The notes under the pieces were generated by a model that was given only the letters and a program-made list of their open reading frames with translations, ran no database searches and had not been told where the DNA came from. The position numbers were made by a program, and so were the translations under genes. Below are positions 1 to 8,074 of a stretch of 34,109 bases of DNA, one piece after another. Location: NCBI GenBank assembly GCA_002694035.1, contig NZKY01000051.1:26259-60367 (forward strand), written 5' to 3'. The first letter of the stretch is position 1, and the number at the start of each line of letters is the position of its first letter. This DNA is from Opitutia bacterium (GTDB taxonomy: Bacteria > Verrucomicrobiota > Verrucomicrobiia > Opitutales > Seribacteraceae).

Positions 1-26
1 CTCAAATATATTCAATAACACCTTCC

Positions 27-43
27 AATCGCAAGCGATTTTT
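27..43 (+). terminator. weak hairpin plus T-run 3' of gcvH
   Basis: AATCG and CGATT flank a CAAG loop and are followed by a five-T run that begins within the stem on the plus strand. This resembles a small intrinsic terminator for a plus-strand transcript entering from the left. Read from gcvH the hairpin is present but no T-run follows. The stem is only five base pairs, so the call is weak. Confidence 0.3.
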
Positions 44-45
44 AA

Positions 46-441
46 CTAGGTTTCAGTATTACCAATTTCTGATGAATATTGAGTATGATTAAGCAAAGTC
101 TCGAGATTTGCATTAGATTTGGGCAAAATTCTGATCATCCACCCATCAGAATATGGGTCCGAATTAACCTTCTCAGGAAAATCATTTAATTCATCATTAA
201 CTTCTGTAACTTTACCGGAAATAGGCATGTATAAATCAGACGCAGCCTTAACAGATTCAACTACACCAAAAACTTCTCCATTTTCAAATTCATCACCCAC
301 AGAAGGCATCTCAACATATGTAACATCACCGAGGTTCTCTTGAGCATGATCAGTAATTCCAATTAAGAAGCTACCACCTTCTTCCTCCACGATCCACTCA
401 TGATCTTTTGTGTAAAATAAATTTGACGGAATTTTGCTCAT
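46..441 (-). CDS. gcvH: glycine cleavage system H protein
   Basis: This is the lipoyl carrier of the glycine cleavage system, which shuttles the aminomethyl group between the P, T and L proteins in the cytoplasm. The 131-residue length fits the family. The biotinyl/lipoyl-like fold is clear, with KDHEW near residue 12 and the lipoyl-lysine motif ESVKAASDLY placing the modified lysine at residue 65. The ATG start gives the usual N-terminus; no Shine-Dalgarno is visible upstream. It lies 49 bases downstream of glgC on the same strand and may be read through from it. No gcvT or gcvP is present in the window, so its partners must be elsewhere or beyond the left edge. Confidence 0.95.
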   Translation of the reverse strand: MSKIPSNLFYTKDHEWIVEEEGGSFLIGITDHAQENLGDVTYVEMPSVGDEFENGEVFGVVESVKAASDLYMPISGKVTEVNDELNDFPEKVNSDPYSDGWMIRILPKSNANLETLLNHTQYSSEIGNTET

Positions 442-490
442 GTATTTTTCGTTATTTTGATTAAGCTAATGAAGCAAGAAGATTCGAAAA

Positions 491-1774
491 TTAATTCCCT
501 ATTTTCGTCCCTGAAGGAACAACCCCATTTTTAACAACAACTAAAATACCATCTCTAGCGTAAACTCCTTTAAAATCATCTGCCCATCCTTCCTGCAAAC
601 CATCTGGAGAAAGAAATACATCCGAACCGATTCTAGCATTTTTATCTATTATTGTATTCTTTATCACAGAATTATTTCCAACTCCAATTTCGGGAAGTTC
701 AGAAATACTACTGGGTAAATCGAATTCATCTTTGGACTCAAAATAATCTGCTCCCATCATAACAACATTTTCAAATTTGCATGAATCACCAACCATTGAG
801 CGTACACCAAGCATGCATCGAGAAAATATAGACCGTCCAATCATACAACCACTTGCTACTGTTGTTTGGTCCATATTACAATCGGTCAACTTAGCTGTTG
901 GAAGGATATCTGGATAATTGTAAATCGGAAATTCTTCATCATAAAAATTAAAAGATGGCACAGGCTCGGTGAGCTGTAAATTAGCATCAAAAAATGCTTT
1001 TACGGTTCCGATATCCTCCCAGTAATCATCGAATATATGACATCTAATATCTTTTTGCTCAACTAAAGAAGGAATAATCTCCTTGCCAAAATCTTTAGAA
1101 TCACCAGCTAAAGCATCAAACATCGTCTGGGCATTGAATACATAAATTCCCATAGAAGCTAAAACTCTATCTTCAATTACTCCATCTGACTTTAATTCTT
1201 GAGGAACTAAGCTGGAAATAACTTTGAGGTCAGTTGGCTTTTCAACAAATTCGGAAATTTTAGCATCTTCTCCTAGGCTTAATAGACCAAGCCCATATGC
1301 ATCGCTTAGAGGTACTGGTTTAGCTGCAACTGTAACTTCTGCTTTACGATATAAATGCTCATCAATCATTTTCGAAAAATCCATTCGATAAAGCTGATCA
1401 CCCGAAAGTATAACAAATAAATCATCAGGCTCTGCGTGAAAATGAACAATATTTCTTCGTACTGCGTCGGCTGTGCCTTGGTACCAATCATCACCAAATT
1501 CAGTTTGTTCGGCAGAAAGTATTTCGACAAAGCCCCTTCCAAAACGATCAAATCTGTATGCGTCTTGAACATGACGATGTAAAGAAGCAGTGTTGAATTG
1601 ACTAAGGAGGTAGATTTTATTGAACCCGGAATTTATACAATTACTTATCGGAATATCAACCAACCTGTATTTACCAGCAAGCGGAACAGCGGGCTTACAC
1701 CTTAATTTGGTTAATGGATATAGTCTCGTGCCTCGCCCACCTCCCATAATTACACAATGTACCTCTCTTTTCAT
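491..1774 (-). CDS. glgC: glucose-1-phosphate adenylyltransferase (ADP-glucose pyrophosphorylase)
   Basis: It makes ADP-glucose from ATP and glucose 1-phosphate, the committed step of bacterial glycogen synthesis. The 427-residue protein carries the nucleotidyltransferase signature GGGRGTRLYPLT at residues 11-22, the FVEKP motif that binds the sugar phosphate, and a C-terminal left-handed beta-helix of hexapeptide-like repeats from about residue 300. The frame stays open to 1897, but the extra 41 residues are Cys-rich and unlike the family. The ATG at 1774 follows an AGGAAG ribosome site, one of the few clear ones here, and gives the normal N-terminus MKREVHCVIMGGG. It diverges from trpE; gcvH follows on the same strand. 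No other glycogen genes are present. Confidence 0.95.
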   Translation of the reverse strand: MKREVHCVIMGGGRGTRLYPLTKLRCKPAVPLAGKYRLVDIPISNCINSGFNKIYLLSQFNTASLHRHVQDAYRFDRFGRGFVEILSAEQTEFGDDWYQGTADAVRRNIVHFHAEPDDLFVILSGDQLYRMDFSKMIDEHLYRKAEVTVAAKPVPLSDAYGLGLLSLGEDAKISEFVEKPTDLKVISSLVPQELKSDGVIEDRVLASMGIYVFNAQTMFDALAGDSKDFGKEIIPSLVEQKDIRCHIFDDYWEDIGTVKAFFDANLQLTEPVPSFNFYDEEFPIYNYPDILPTAKLTDCNMDQTTVASGCMIGRSIFSRCMLGVRSMVGDSCKFENVVMMGADYFESKDEFDLPSSISELPEIGVGNNSVIKNTIIDKNARIGSDVFLSPDGLQEGWADDFKGVYARDGILVVVKNGVVPSGTKIGN

Positions 1775-1844
1775 ATCAAATCTTCCTGAACCTTTTAAAT
1801 AATATTGCTTAAATTTACATCTACATGTGGAAATAGAAATAATG

Positions 1845-1860
1845 TTTGTGCAATCACAAA
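1845..1860. promoter_or_regulatory. dyad TTTGTG-CAAT-CACAAA between glgC and trpE
   Basis: A perfect 6+6 base inverted repeat with a four-base centre lies in the 174-base divergent intergenic region, about 70 bases upstream of the glgC start and about 90 bases upstream of trpE. It could be an operator for either gene. The half-site spacing does not fit the CRP consensus. No function is shown by the sequence itself. Confidence 0.3.
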
Positions 1861-1876
1861 AACTAATATTGTTGAA

Positions 1877-1907
1877 TTGACGCCAAGCATGCTTCAATTT
1901 CTATAAA
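1877..1907 (+). promoter_or_regulatory. candidate sigma70 promoter for trpE with embedded palindrome
   Basis: TTGACG at 1877-1882 resembles a -35 box and TATAAA at 1902-1907 a -10 box, with a rather long spacer of 19 bases. The spacer contains the perfect 10-base palindrome AAGCATGCTT at 1885-1894, a position where a repressor would block polymerase. The nearest downstream gene is trpE, whose ATG is about 40 bases away. Confidence 0.4.
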
Positions 1908-1948
1908 ATTAGTTACTCGAAATTTCACGTTAATTAGGCTTCATCTTA

Positions 1949-3436
1949 ATGCAAACTTCACCTACCCTTGAAGATTTCAAGGAACATTCTAAAAATTTTG
2001 ATATAATTGCTGTAAGAGCAGAATTTACTGCTGATACCGAGACTCCACTTTCTGCTTATGCCAAATTGTCCAAGAAAAAACCTGCTTTTCTTTTTGAATC
2101 TGTTGTTGGAGGAGAACAGGTAAGTAGGTTTTCTTTTGTTGGTTGTAATCCTAAGAAAGTTATATCCTGTAACCAAGCGGAGACCACAATTATTGAAAAA
2201 GGTTTACCCCAAAGAAAATTTCCCACTCCCGAAGACCCTTTAAAAATAATCGAAGATGAAATGGCCGGAATTAAATATTTGGGATTTGATGATGAAAAAA
2301 GGTTTTCCGGAGGGGCAGTTGGTTATGTCTCATATGAATATGCAAATAGAATCGAAAGAACTGTGCCCATTCATAAACAAAACGACTTAAATTTACCTCT
2401 TCTTTATTTTATTGTTGCTGACCTAGTTCTAATTTTTGATCACGCACATCAATCACTAACAGTTTGTGTTAATGTCATTTCAGGAAACGATCCAGAAAAA
2501 TCATACAACGAGGCATGCCAAAGAATTAAAGAGACGATAAAAGATTTGTCGGAACCTACTAACCTCTCCCCCGCTAAAATTAATCAAGCTAAAAATATAG
2601 ACACATTAGAAGGAAATATTTCGAAAAGAGATTTTGAAGGGATAGTCGCAAAAACGAAAGAATTTATTCGTTCAGGAGATATTATACAGGCTGTTCTATC
2701 ACAAAGATTTTCAATACCCTACAATGGAAGTTCGATTAATTTATATCGTGCCATTCGTGCAGTAAACCCTTCTCCCTATATGTTTTTGCTTGAAGATGAA
2801 GATTTTTCTATCGTTGGTGCTTCCCCTGAGGTCCATGTCAGACTCACTGGTGAAAATGTTTTAATACGTCCGATTGCAGGGACTCGCCCTAGAGGTAAAA
2901 ATGAAAATGAAGATAGAATCTTTGAAAAAGATCTTTTAAAAGATGAAAAAGAAAAAGCGGAACACCTGATGCTAGTTGACTTAGCTCGTAATGATATTGG
3001 ACGAGTCTGTCAAATTGGTACCATTCACGCTGCCGAGTTCATGACAATAGAGAGATACTCTCATGTAATGCATATCGTTTCTGAAATTGTTGGTAAAATT
3101 AATCCTGACTTGAATGCATTTGACCTTTTGCGAGCCACTTTTCCTGCTGGTACCGTGAGTGGTGCACCTAAAGTACGAGCGATGCAAATCATTTCAGAAT
3201 TTGAAAATATGCAGAGAAATGTATACGCGGGTGCATTGGGTTATTTTGGCTTTAATGGAAATCACGACTCATGTATTGCCATAAGGTCTGGAATTATAAA
3301 TGATGGAACTGTCTACTTACAAACAGGTGCAGGTGTAGTTTCCGATTCAATACCCGAAAACGAATATCAAGAGACAATTAATAAAGCCAAGGGAATGCTC
3401 AAAGCGATAGCTTTAGCAAAAGATATTTCAAAATAA
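1949..3436 (+). CDS. trpE: anthranilate synthase component I
   Basis: It converts chorismate to anthranilate, the first step of tryptophan synthesis, together with a glutaminase subunit (TrpG) not encoded here. The 495 residues have the N-terminal anthranilate synthase domain with the LFES element at 48-51, which corresponds to the tryptophan feedback site in the family. The chorismate-binding domain follows, with PIAGTRPRG, DLARNDIGRV, TFPAGTVSGAPK and QTGAGVVSDS. These distinguish it from salvage-type chorismate enzymes. The ATG start has only a distant AGG upstream. It is first in a two-gene run with the sigma factor gene 23 bases downstream. No leader peptide with Trp codons is seen, so attenuation of the E. 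coli type is unlikely. Confidence 0.95.
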   Translation: MQTSPTLEDFKEHSKNFDIIAVRAEFTADTETPLSAYAKLSKKKPAFLFESVVGGEQVSRFSFVGCNPKKVISCNQAETTIIEKGLPQRKFPTPEDPLKIIEDEMAGIKYLGFDDEKRFSGGAVGYVSYEYANRIERTVPIHKQNDLNLPLLYFIVADLVLIFDHAHQSLTVCVNVISGNDPEKSYNEACQRIKETIKDLSEPTNLSPAKINQAKNIDTLEGNISKRDFEGIVAKTKEFIRSGDIIQAVLSQRFSIPYNGSSINLYRAIRAVNPSPYMFLLEDEDFSIVGASPEVHVRLTGENVLIRPIAGTRPRGKNENEDRIFEKDLLKDEKEKAEHLMLVDLARNDIGRVCQIGTIHAAEFMTIERYSHVMHIVSEIVGKINPDLNAFDLLRATFPAGTVSGAPKVRAMQIISEFENMQRNVYAGALGYFGFNGNHDSCIAIRSGIINDGTVYLQTGAGVVSDSIPENEYQETINKAKGMLKAIALAKDISK

Positions 3437-3459
3437 ATTGGCTACATGAAATCTAACCC

Positions 3460-4371
3460 ATGCAAAAACAAGAACAAGAATCTTTAAATATTTATCTTCG
3501 GCAAATTTCTACAATTCCTCTTATTTCAGTCAAAGAAGAAATTGAACTTGCTAAAAAAATTAAAACCGGTGATGAAAAAGCAAGGGAAATTATGATCACA
3601 GCAAACTTGAGGCTTGTTGTAAAAATTGCCCAGCAGTACTCAAATATCGGACTTTCCCTATTAGATCTGATTAATGAAGGAAATATTGGACTAATGAAAG
3701 CTGTAGAAAGATTTGATCCAAGAAAAGGTGGAAAATTAAGTACTTATGCAGCTTGGTGGATTAAACAGTCGATCAAAAGAGCATTAGCTAACCAAAGTAA
3801 AACAATTCGGTTACCAGTTCATATGGTAGACAGGGTTACTCAGATGAGAAGAACTGCAGCAGGACTTTCTGAAAAACTTGGGAGAGAACCTACAGACGAA
3901 GAGCTTGCTGCAGAAATGAACTTACCAGTCTCAAGAATATCACATCTTAAATCAGTAAGTAAAAAACCTGCCTCCTTAGATACTCCCATCGGCGAAGATG
4001 ATTCATCAACTTTAGGTGAATTGGTCCCAGATGAAAAAGCGAAAAATCCTTTTGAAAAACTTCAAATCAAAAGCCTGATAGGTGATGTTAATCAGGTGCT
4101 TTCTCAACTTGAGCCAAGAGAGGCTGATATTATTCGTCTTCGCTTCGGTTTAGAGGGTAGAGATCCTCTTACTTTAGAGGAAGTTGGTGCCAAAATTGGT
4201 GTGACAAGAGAGAGAATCAGACAACTGCAGGAGCAAGCACTTCGTCAGTTGCGAAAAAACATGGCAACATATCAAAAGCAAAGAACTGCTGAAGAGATCG
4301 AAGAAGAGAAAAAAATTGAAGAAAGAGGGAGAATTCTCAAAGGAATCCTCCAACAAGCTAAAATAATTTAA
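3460..4371 (+). CDS. RpoD/SigA-family sigma factor, compact form
   Basis: It directs RNA polymerase to promoters. The 303 residues contain region 1.2, a complete region 2 (residues 46-110, including the -10-recognising segment STYAAWWIKQSIKRAL), region 3 (115-170) and region 4 (211-268) with the helix-turn-helix LEEVGAKIGVTRERIRQLQE. Region 1.1 and the non-conserved insert of long primary sigmas are absent, so it is either a short primary sigma or a group 2 sigma. The tail after residue 270 is rich in Glu and Lys. It lies 23 bases after trpE and converges with rpsA with 16 bases between the stops. Family membership is certain; its place in the sigma hierarchy is not. Confidence 0.9.
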   Translation: MQKQEQESLNIYLRQISTIPLISVKEEIELAKKIKTGDEKAREIMITANLRLVVKIAQQYSNIGLSLLDLINEGNIGLMKAVERFDPRKGGKLSTYAAWWIKQSIKRALANQSKTIRLPVHMVDRVTQMRRTAAGLSEKLGREPTDEELAAEMNLPVSRISHLKSVSKKPASLDTPIGEDDSSTLGELVPDEKAKNPFEKLQIKSLIGDVNQVLSQLEPREADIIRLRFGLEGRDPLTLEEVGAKIGVTRERIRQLQEQALRQLRKNMATYQKQRTAEEIEEEKKIEERGRILKGILQQAKII

Positions 4372-4387
4372 ATTTTAAATATTTTTA

Positions 4388-6058
4388 TTACTCTTCGCCT
4401 TCTGCTGAAGTTGCTTCATCCAAGAGATCGCCTAAGGATGTAGTCAAATCTTCACCCACCTCATCATAAGCAGCAACTTCCTTGGCTAACGCATCTTCGT
4501 CATAGTCAGCGGCTTTAATACTAAGTCCGATTCTTCTTTCCTCTTTGTCAATCTTTATGACTCGGGCAGAAACTTCATCTCCTTCGCTGAGATGGTCTTT
4601 TACTTTTTCCACTCTGTCTTCGGAAATCTGGCTGATATGAACAAGTCCATCTATATCATGCTCAAGTTGAATAAAGGCTCCATAACCAGCAACTCTTGCA
4701 ACTTTACCTTTGATAACATCACCCATTTTATAAAGTCGATCGATATCTGCCCAAGGGTCTTGTGTGAGTTGTTTCATACCTAGTGAAATTCGTTGGTTGT
4801 CGACATCGACTTCTACTACCTCAGCGTCAACTTCATCTCCTTTTTTAACCATTTCACTGGGATGGTTAATTTTACGAGTCCAACTCATATCAGACACATG
4901 GACCATTCCGTCTATGCCTTCTTCTAGTTCAATGAATGCACCATATGAAGTAAGATTTCGAACTTTACCACGAACCCTAGCACCAGGAGGATAGTTGTGT
5001 GTAGCCATATCCCAAGGGTTTACATCGAGTTGTCTGAGTCCTAAAGATATTTTTTGATCTTCTTTCTCAATTCCGAGTACAACAGCATCAACTTCATCAC
5101 CGACACTTAAAACTTCTCCAGGTTTGGTGATTCTTTTAGTCCAAGACATTTCAGTTACATGAACAAGTCCTTCGACCCCTTCCTCCAACTCAATAAATGC
5201 GCCATATGGAACCAAATTAACAACCTTACCACGCACCTTCGCATTAATCGGAAATTTTCCTTCAATGTCATCCCATGGATTGGAAGAAAGTTGTTTAAGG
5301 CCGAGTGATACTCTTTCCCTGTTTGAGTCAATATCTATGATACAAACGGTAATTTCCTCACCTGTTTTTACCATTTCACTGGGGTGAGAAACTCGACCCC
5401 AACTCATATCAGTAATGTGTAAAAGACCGTCTAGTCCATCAAGATCTATAAAGGCACCATAATCAGTAATATTCTTAACCATGCCCCGACGCGTTTCACC
5501 TGGTTTAATCTTTGAGAGAATTTCTCGTTTCTTGTCTTGTCGTCGTTCTTCAATAAGTTCACGTCTTGAAACAACAATATTCTTTCTTTCTCGGTTAATC
5601 TTTACTACCTTAAAGTCGAAAGTCTGCCCAACAAATTGATCAAGGTTCTTGGGTGCCTGAATATCTACTTGAGAAGAAGGCAAAAATGCATCCACTCCAA
5701 TGTTAACTACAAGTCCACCCTTAACTTTAGAACGAACTCTTCCAGTTATAACTGATCCTTCCTCGCAAGTATTTACAATCTTTTCCCAATTTTTCTTCTG
5801 CTCCGCCTTATCGAAAGAGAGTTGTGGATTTCCATCCCTATCTTCTAATCGCTCAAGAAAAACCTCCAAATCAGAACCTATTTCTAAATCACCTAAATCA
5901 AGAAATTCATGAGCAGGTATGGTTCCTTCTGCTTTTCCTCCGAAGTCAATTACAACTTCAGTAGGTCTGATTTCCATTATGGTACCGGTAATCACGGAAC
6001 CTTCTTTTAATAATTCAATTTTGCTCTCTGCGAGCAATTCTTCCATTACAGCACTCAT
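4388..6058 (-). CDS. rpsA: 30S ribosomal protein S1
   Basis: It binds mRNA on the 30S subunit and helps load messages that lack a strong ribosome site. The 556-residue protein carries six S1 RNA-binding repeats, as in E. coli. The third to sixth are the most regular, with motifs such as DYGAFIDLDGLDGLLHITDMSW and its variants, followed by an acidic tail. The frame is open to a TTG at 6085, but the ATG at 6058 (MSAVMEELL) fits the family and is preferred; an ATG four codons later is possible. No Shine-Dalgarno precedes it. S1 may matter especially here because most genes in this window lack a recognisable ribosome site. Confidence 0.95.
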   Translation of the reverse strand: MSAVMEELLAESKIELLKEGSVITGTIMEIRPTEVVIDFGGKAEGTIPAHEFLDLGDLEIGSDLEVFLERLEDRDGNPQLSFDKAEQKKNWEKIVNTCEEGSVITGRVRSKVKGGLVVNIGVDAFLPSSQVDIQAPKNLDQFVGQTFDFKVVKINRERKNIVVSRRELIEERRQDKKREILSKIKPGETRRGMVKNITDYGAFIDLDGLDGLLHITDMSWGRVSHPSEMVKTGEEITVCIIDIDSNRERVSLGLKQLSSNPWDDIEGKFPINAKVRGKVVNLVPYGAFIELEEGVEGLVHVTEMSWTKRITKPGEVLSVGDEVDAVVLGIEKEDQKISLGLRQLDVNPWDMATHNYPPGARVRGKVRNLTSYGAFIELEEGIDGMVHVSDMSWTRKINHPSEMVKKGDEVDAEVVEVDVDNQRISLGMKQLTQDPWADIDRLYKMGDVIKGKVARVAGYGAFIQLEHDIDGLVHISQISEDRVEKVKDHLSEGDEVSARVIKIDKEERRIGLSIKAADYDEDALAKEVAAYDEVGEDLTTSLGDLLDEATSAEGEE

Positions 6059-6207
6059 AGCTAGGTATTTAGATATCGATGGCAAAAAGCTAAATCGCTA
6101 AAGGCGAAATAATACGCCAACGGGTTAAGGGTTAAAGATTGATTAAAAACAATTTTATAAATAAACAGCTTTTCAATTTATTTCAAGATTAATGTTCAAA
6201 GCAAGTT
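6059..6207. other. rpsA leader and hisG-rpsA intergenic region
   Basis: This is 149 bases without a gene. Read towards rpsA it contains a tandem TTAACCC repeat (complement of 6121-6136) and a small hairpin GGCG/CGCC at 6104-6119, about 45 bases before the start codon. Such a leader hairpin could take part in S1 autoregulation, which is known for E. coli rpsA, but nothing here proves it. I found no convincing promoter. Confidence 0.3.
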
Positions 6208-7083
6208 TTATGGCACGAGTTTATTCAATGGAAATTCAACTATACCTTCTGCACCCAACCTTTTTAAGGCGGGAATTAACTCACGAGAAACTTTTTTTTC
6301 AATTACAGTTTCTATTGCAACCCAAGTATCATCACTCAGATTTGAAATAGTAGGCTTTCTGAGTGAAGGTAGGTCCGAAAGAACATCGTTGATTTTTGAA
6401 CGTTCTAAATTCAGTTTCAATCCAACTTTCGATTCCGCATGCAAAGCAGCCTTTAACATCATGGCTATGTTTTCGATTTTTGCTCGTTTTTCATTATTTT
6501 GCCAACTCGTGCTGTTTGCAATTAACACTGTGTTGGTTTCCATTAAAACATCAACAATCCGAAGTTTATTAGCTCTAAGAGAACTTCCTGTTTCCGTTAA
6601 ATCGACTATTGCATCAACTAACTCAGGTACCTTTACCTCAGTCGCCCCCCATGAAAATTCAACCTCTGCAGTTACTCCATTTTTATTCAGATATGACTTA
6701 GTGTAATTTACAAGTTCAGTCGCAATTGTAGCACCTTCGAGATCAGCCACAGTTTTAACTTCTGAGGATTCGGGAACAGCGAGAACCCACTTTGATACCC
6801 TATTTGAAGATCGACTGTAAACAAGATCACAAACAATTTCGACATTTGAATCATTTTCTAAAACCCAATCTCTTCCAGTTAACCCACAATCAAAAAATCC
6901 ATCTTCAACATAACGACTCATTTCTTGGGCCCGAACAAAGCGACCATCAATTTCAGGGTCGTCCCAACAAGGTGTATAGGAACGAGATCCTTTTGTTATA
7001 TGGAACCCAGCTTTGCTGAAGAGCTTTATCGTTGGATCCTCTAAACTTCCTTTGGGAATGCCAAAATTTAATAATTTATTCAT
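6208..7083 (-). CDS. hisG: ATP phosphoribosyltransferase, long form
   Basis: It condenses ATP with PRPP, the first and feedback-controlled step of histidine synthesis. The 291-residue length and the C-terminal segment after about residue 215 mark the long, hexameric HisG type with its own histidine-binding regulatory domain, independent of HisZ. The N-terminus FGIPKGSLEDPT and the PRPP-binding segment DLTETGSSLRAN support this. It stands alone without other his genes. An eight-base-pair hairpin ends only two bases before the ATG (separate entry), an unusual arrangement that could control translation or transcription. Confidence 0.95.
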   Translation of the reverse strand: MNKLLNFGIPKGSLEDPTIKLFSKAGFHITKGSRSYTPCWDDPEIDGRFVRAQEMSRYVEDGFFDCGLTGRDWVLENDSNVEIVCDLVYSRSSNRVSKWVLAVPESSEVKTVADLEGATIATELVNYTKSYLNKNGVTAEVEFSWGATEVKVPELVDAIVDLTETGSSLRANKLRIVDVLMETNTVLIANSTSWQNNEKRAKIENIAMMLKAALHAESKVGLKLNLERSKINDVLSDLPSLRKPTISNLSDDTWVAIETVIEKKVSRELIPALKRLGAEGIVEFPLNKLVP

Positions 7084-7085
7084 AA

Positions 7086-7111
7086 AAAGTGTTCCAAAAC
7101 ACTTTGTTTTT
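7086..7111 (-). promoter_or_regulatory. 8-bp hairpin abutting the hisG start codon
   Basis: AAAGTGTT (7086-7093) and AACACTTT (7098-7105) pair perfectly around a four-base loop. On the minus strand the hairpin ends in a T-run directly followed by the hisG ATG. On the plus strand it is followed by GTTTTT. It looks like a bidirectional intrinsic terminator placed across the ribosome-binding region of hisG, so it could end transcription from the exonuclease gene, occlude hisG translation, or both. Confidence 0.5.
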
Positions 7112-7152
7112 CGATGCTTAGCAAGAACATTTCAAATGTTTAAATAAAAGAC

Positions 7153-8019
7153 CTAATACCTTTTATCGACTTCCATCAAAGATTGCTTCATTTCAAGTTC
7201 TGTAAAAATCTCTTTTATCTTATCAACATTAGGACTTATGGATGAAACCAACTTCAATTCAACATTTGGCTCTAATTCCACAAGAGAGCGATTCCTCCTT
7301 AATAGTTCTCGTTCCTCATAGATTAAACTGCAGAATCTTTTTGGTGAAATTCTTCCTGCATTTTGAATAATATTTTCTAAATTATCATATTCTTTTAGCC
7401 ATTTTGTGGCAGTCTTTGGTCCAACTCCTACTAACCCTGGAATATTATCAGACTGATCCCCGATTATTGACAAATAATCAAGAATTCTGGATGGAGGGAC
7501 ACCAAATTTTTCAATCACACGATCGACATCTAATATCCGCCACCCCAATCTTGGATTAGCAGTTGGAGGAGGAAGTAATTGTTTGATTTTAGGAGCGACT
7601 AATTGAGCTAAATCCTTATCCGCACTAACAATAAGAACTTCTTCTAGTAATTTTTCTTTCAAAATTCGGACTGCTGATGCTATGAGATCATCTGCTTCCA
7701 GACCTTTTTTCTCATAAACCCCATACCCAAAAGCTTCAGAAAGCTTTTTGATCCATTCCAACTGATCTTGAAAACCTTCTGGAGGCAATCCTCTGTTTTC
7801 CTTGTAGGAAGGAAGCAATTCTTCCCTTTTGGTCGCTCCACCCAAATCAAAAAAAACATGAATTTGATTTGGATTGAATTCATCCTCTAATTTCCAAAAA
7901 GACTTGACCCACCCATGAACCATATTCGTTGGAAATCCATCTGATCGATTGAGCTCTCGTATTCCGTAAAAAGAACGAAAGGCAAGATTATGCCCATCAC
8001 ATAGAAGTATATTTGCCAT
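7153..8019 (-). CDS. stand-alone 5'-3' exonuclease / flap endonuclease (PolA N-terminal-like)
   Basis: It resembles the 5' nuclease domain of DNA polymerase I (288 residues, no polymerase part) and probably removes RNA primers or 5' flaps. Metal-binding acids are in place: Asp8, Asp58, EADD at 108-111, SADKD with Asp134 and Asp136, and GDQSDN with Asp188 and Asp191. A helix-hairpin-helix DNA-binding segment (GLVGVGPKTATKWL) follows. SYKENR at 71-76 matches the conserved DNA-contact region. It is like E. coli ExoIX (XNI) in being separate from a polymerase, but keeps the full acid set. The gene is 55 bases downstream of mtaB and on the same strand. Confidence 0.85.
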   Translation of the reverse strand: MANILLCDGHNLAFRSFYGIRELNRSDGFPTNMVHGWVKSFWKLEDEFNPNQIHVFFDLGGATKREELLPSYKENRGLPPEGFQDQLEWIKKLSEAFGYGVYEKKGLEADDLIASAVRILKEKLLEEVLIVSADKDLAQLVAPKIKQLLPPPTANPRLGWRILDVDRVIEKFGVPPSRILDYLSIIGDQSDNIPGLVGVGPKTATKWLKEYDNLENIIQNAGRISPKRFCSLIYEERELLRRNRSLVELEPNVELKLVSSISPNVDKIKEIFTELEMKQSLMEVDKRY

Positions 8020-8074
8020 AATTTAAAGTGATATCTCAATTAATCTGAAAGCAAGAAAAATTAACTCGAGATAA

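Noticed and set aside
1845-1860. CRP-type operator
   Set aside because: The half-sites TGTG and CACA are four bases apart, not eight as in the CRP consensus; only a generic dyad is kept.
1775-1897. N-terminal extension of GlgC
   Set aside because: The extra residues are Cys-rich and non-conserved, while ATG 1774 has a ribosome site and gives the family N-terminus.
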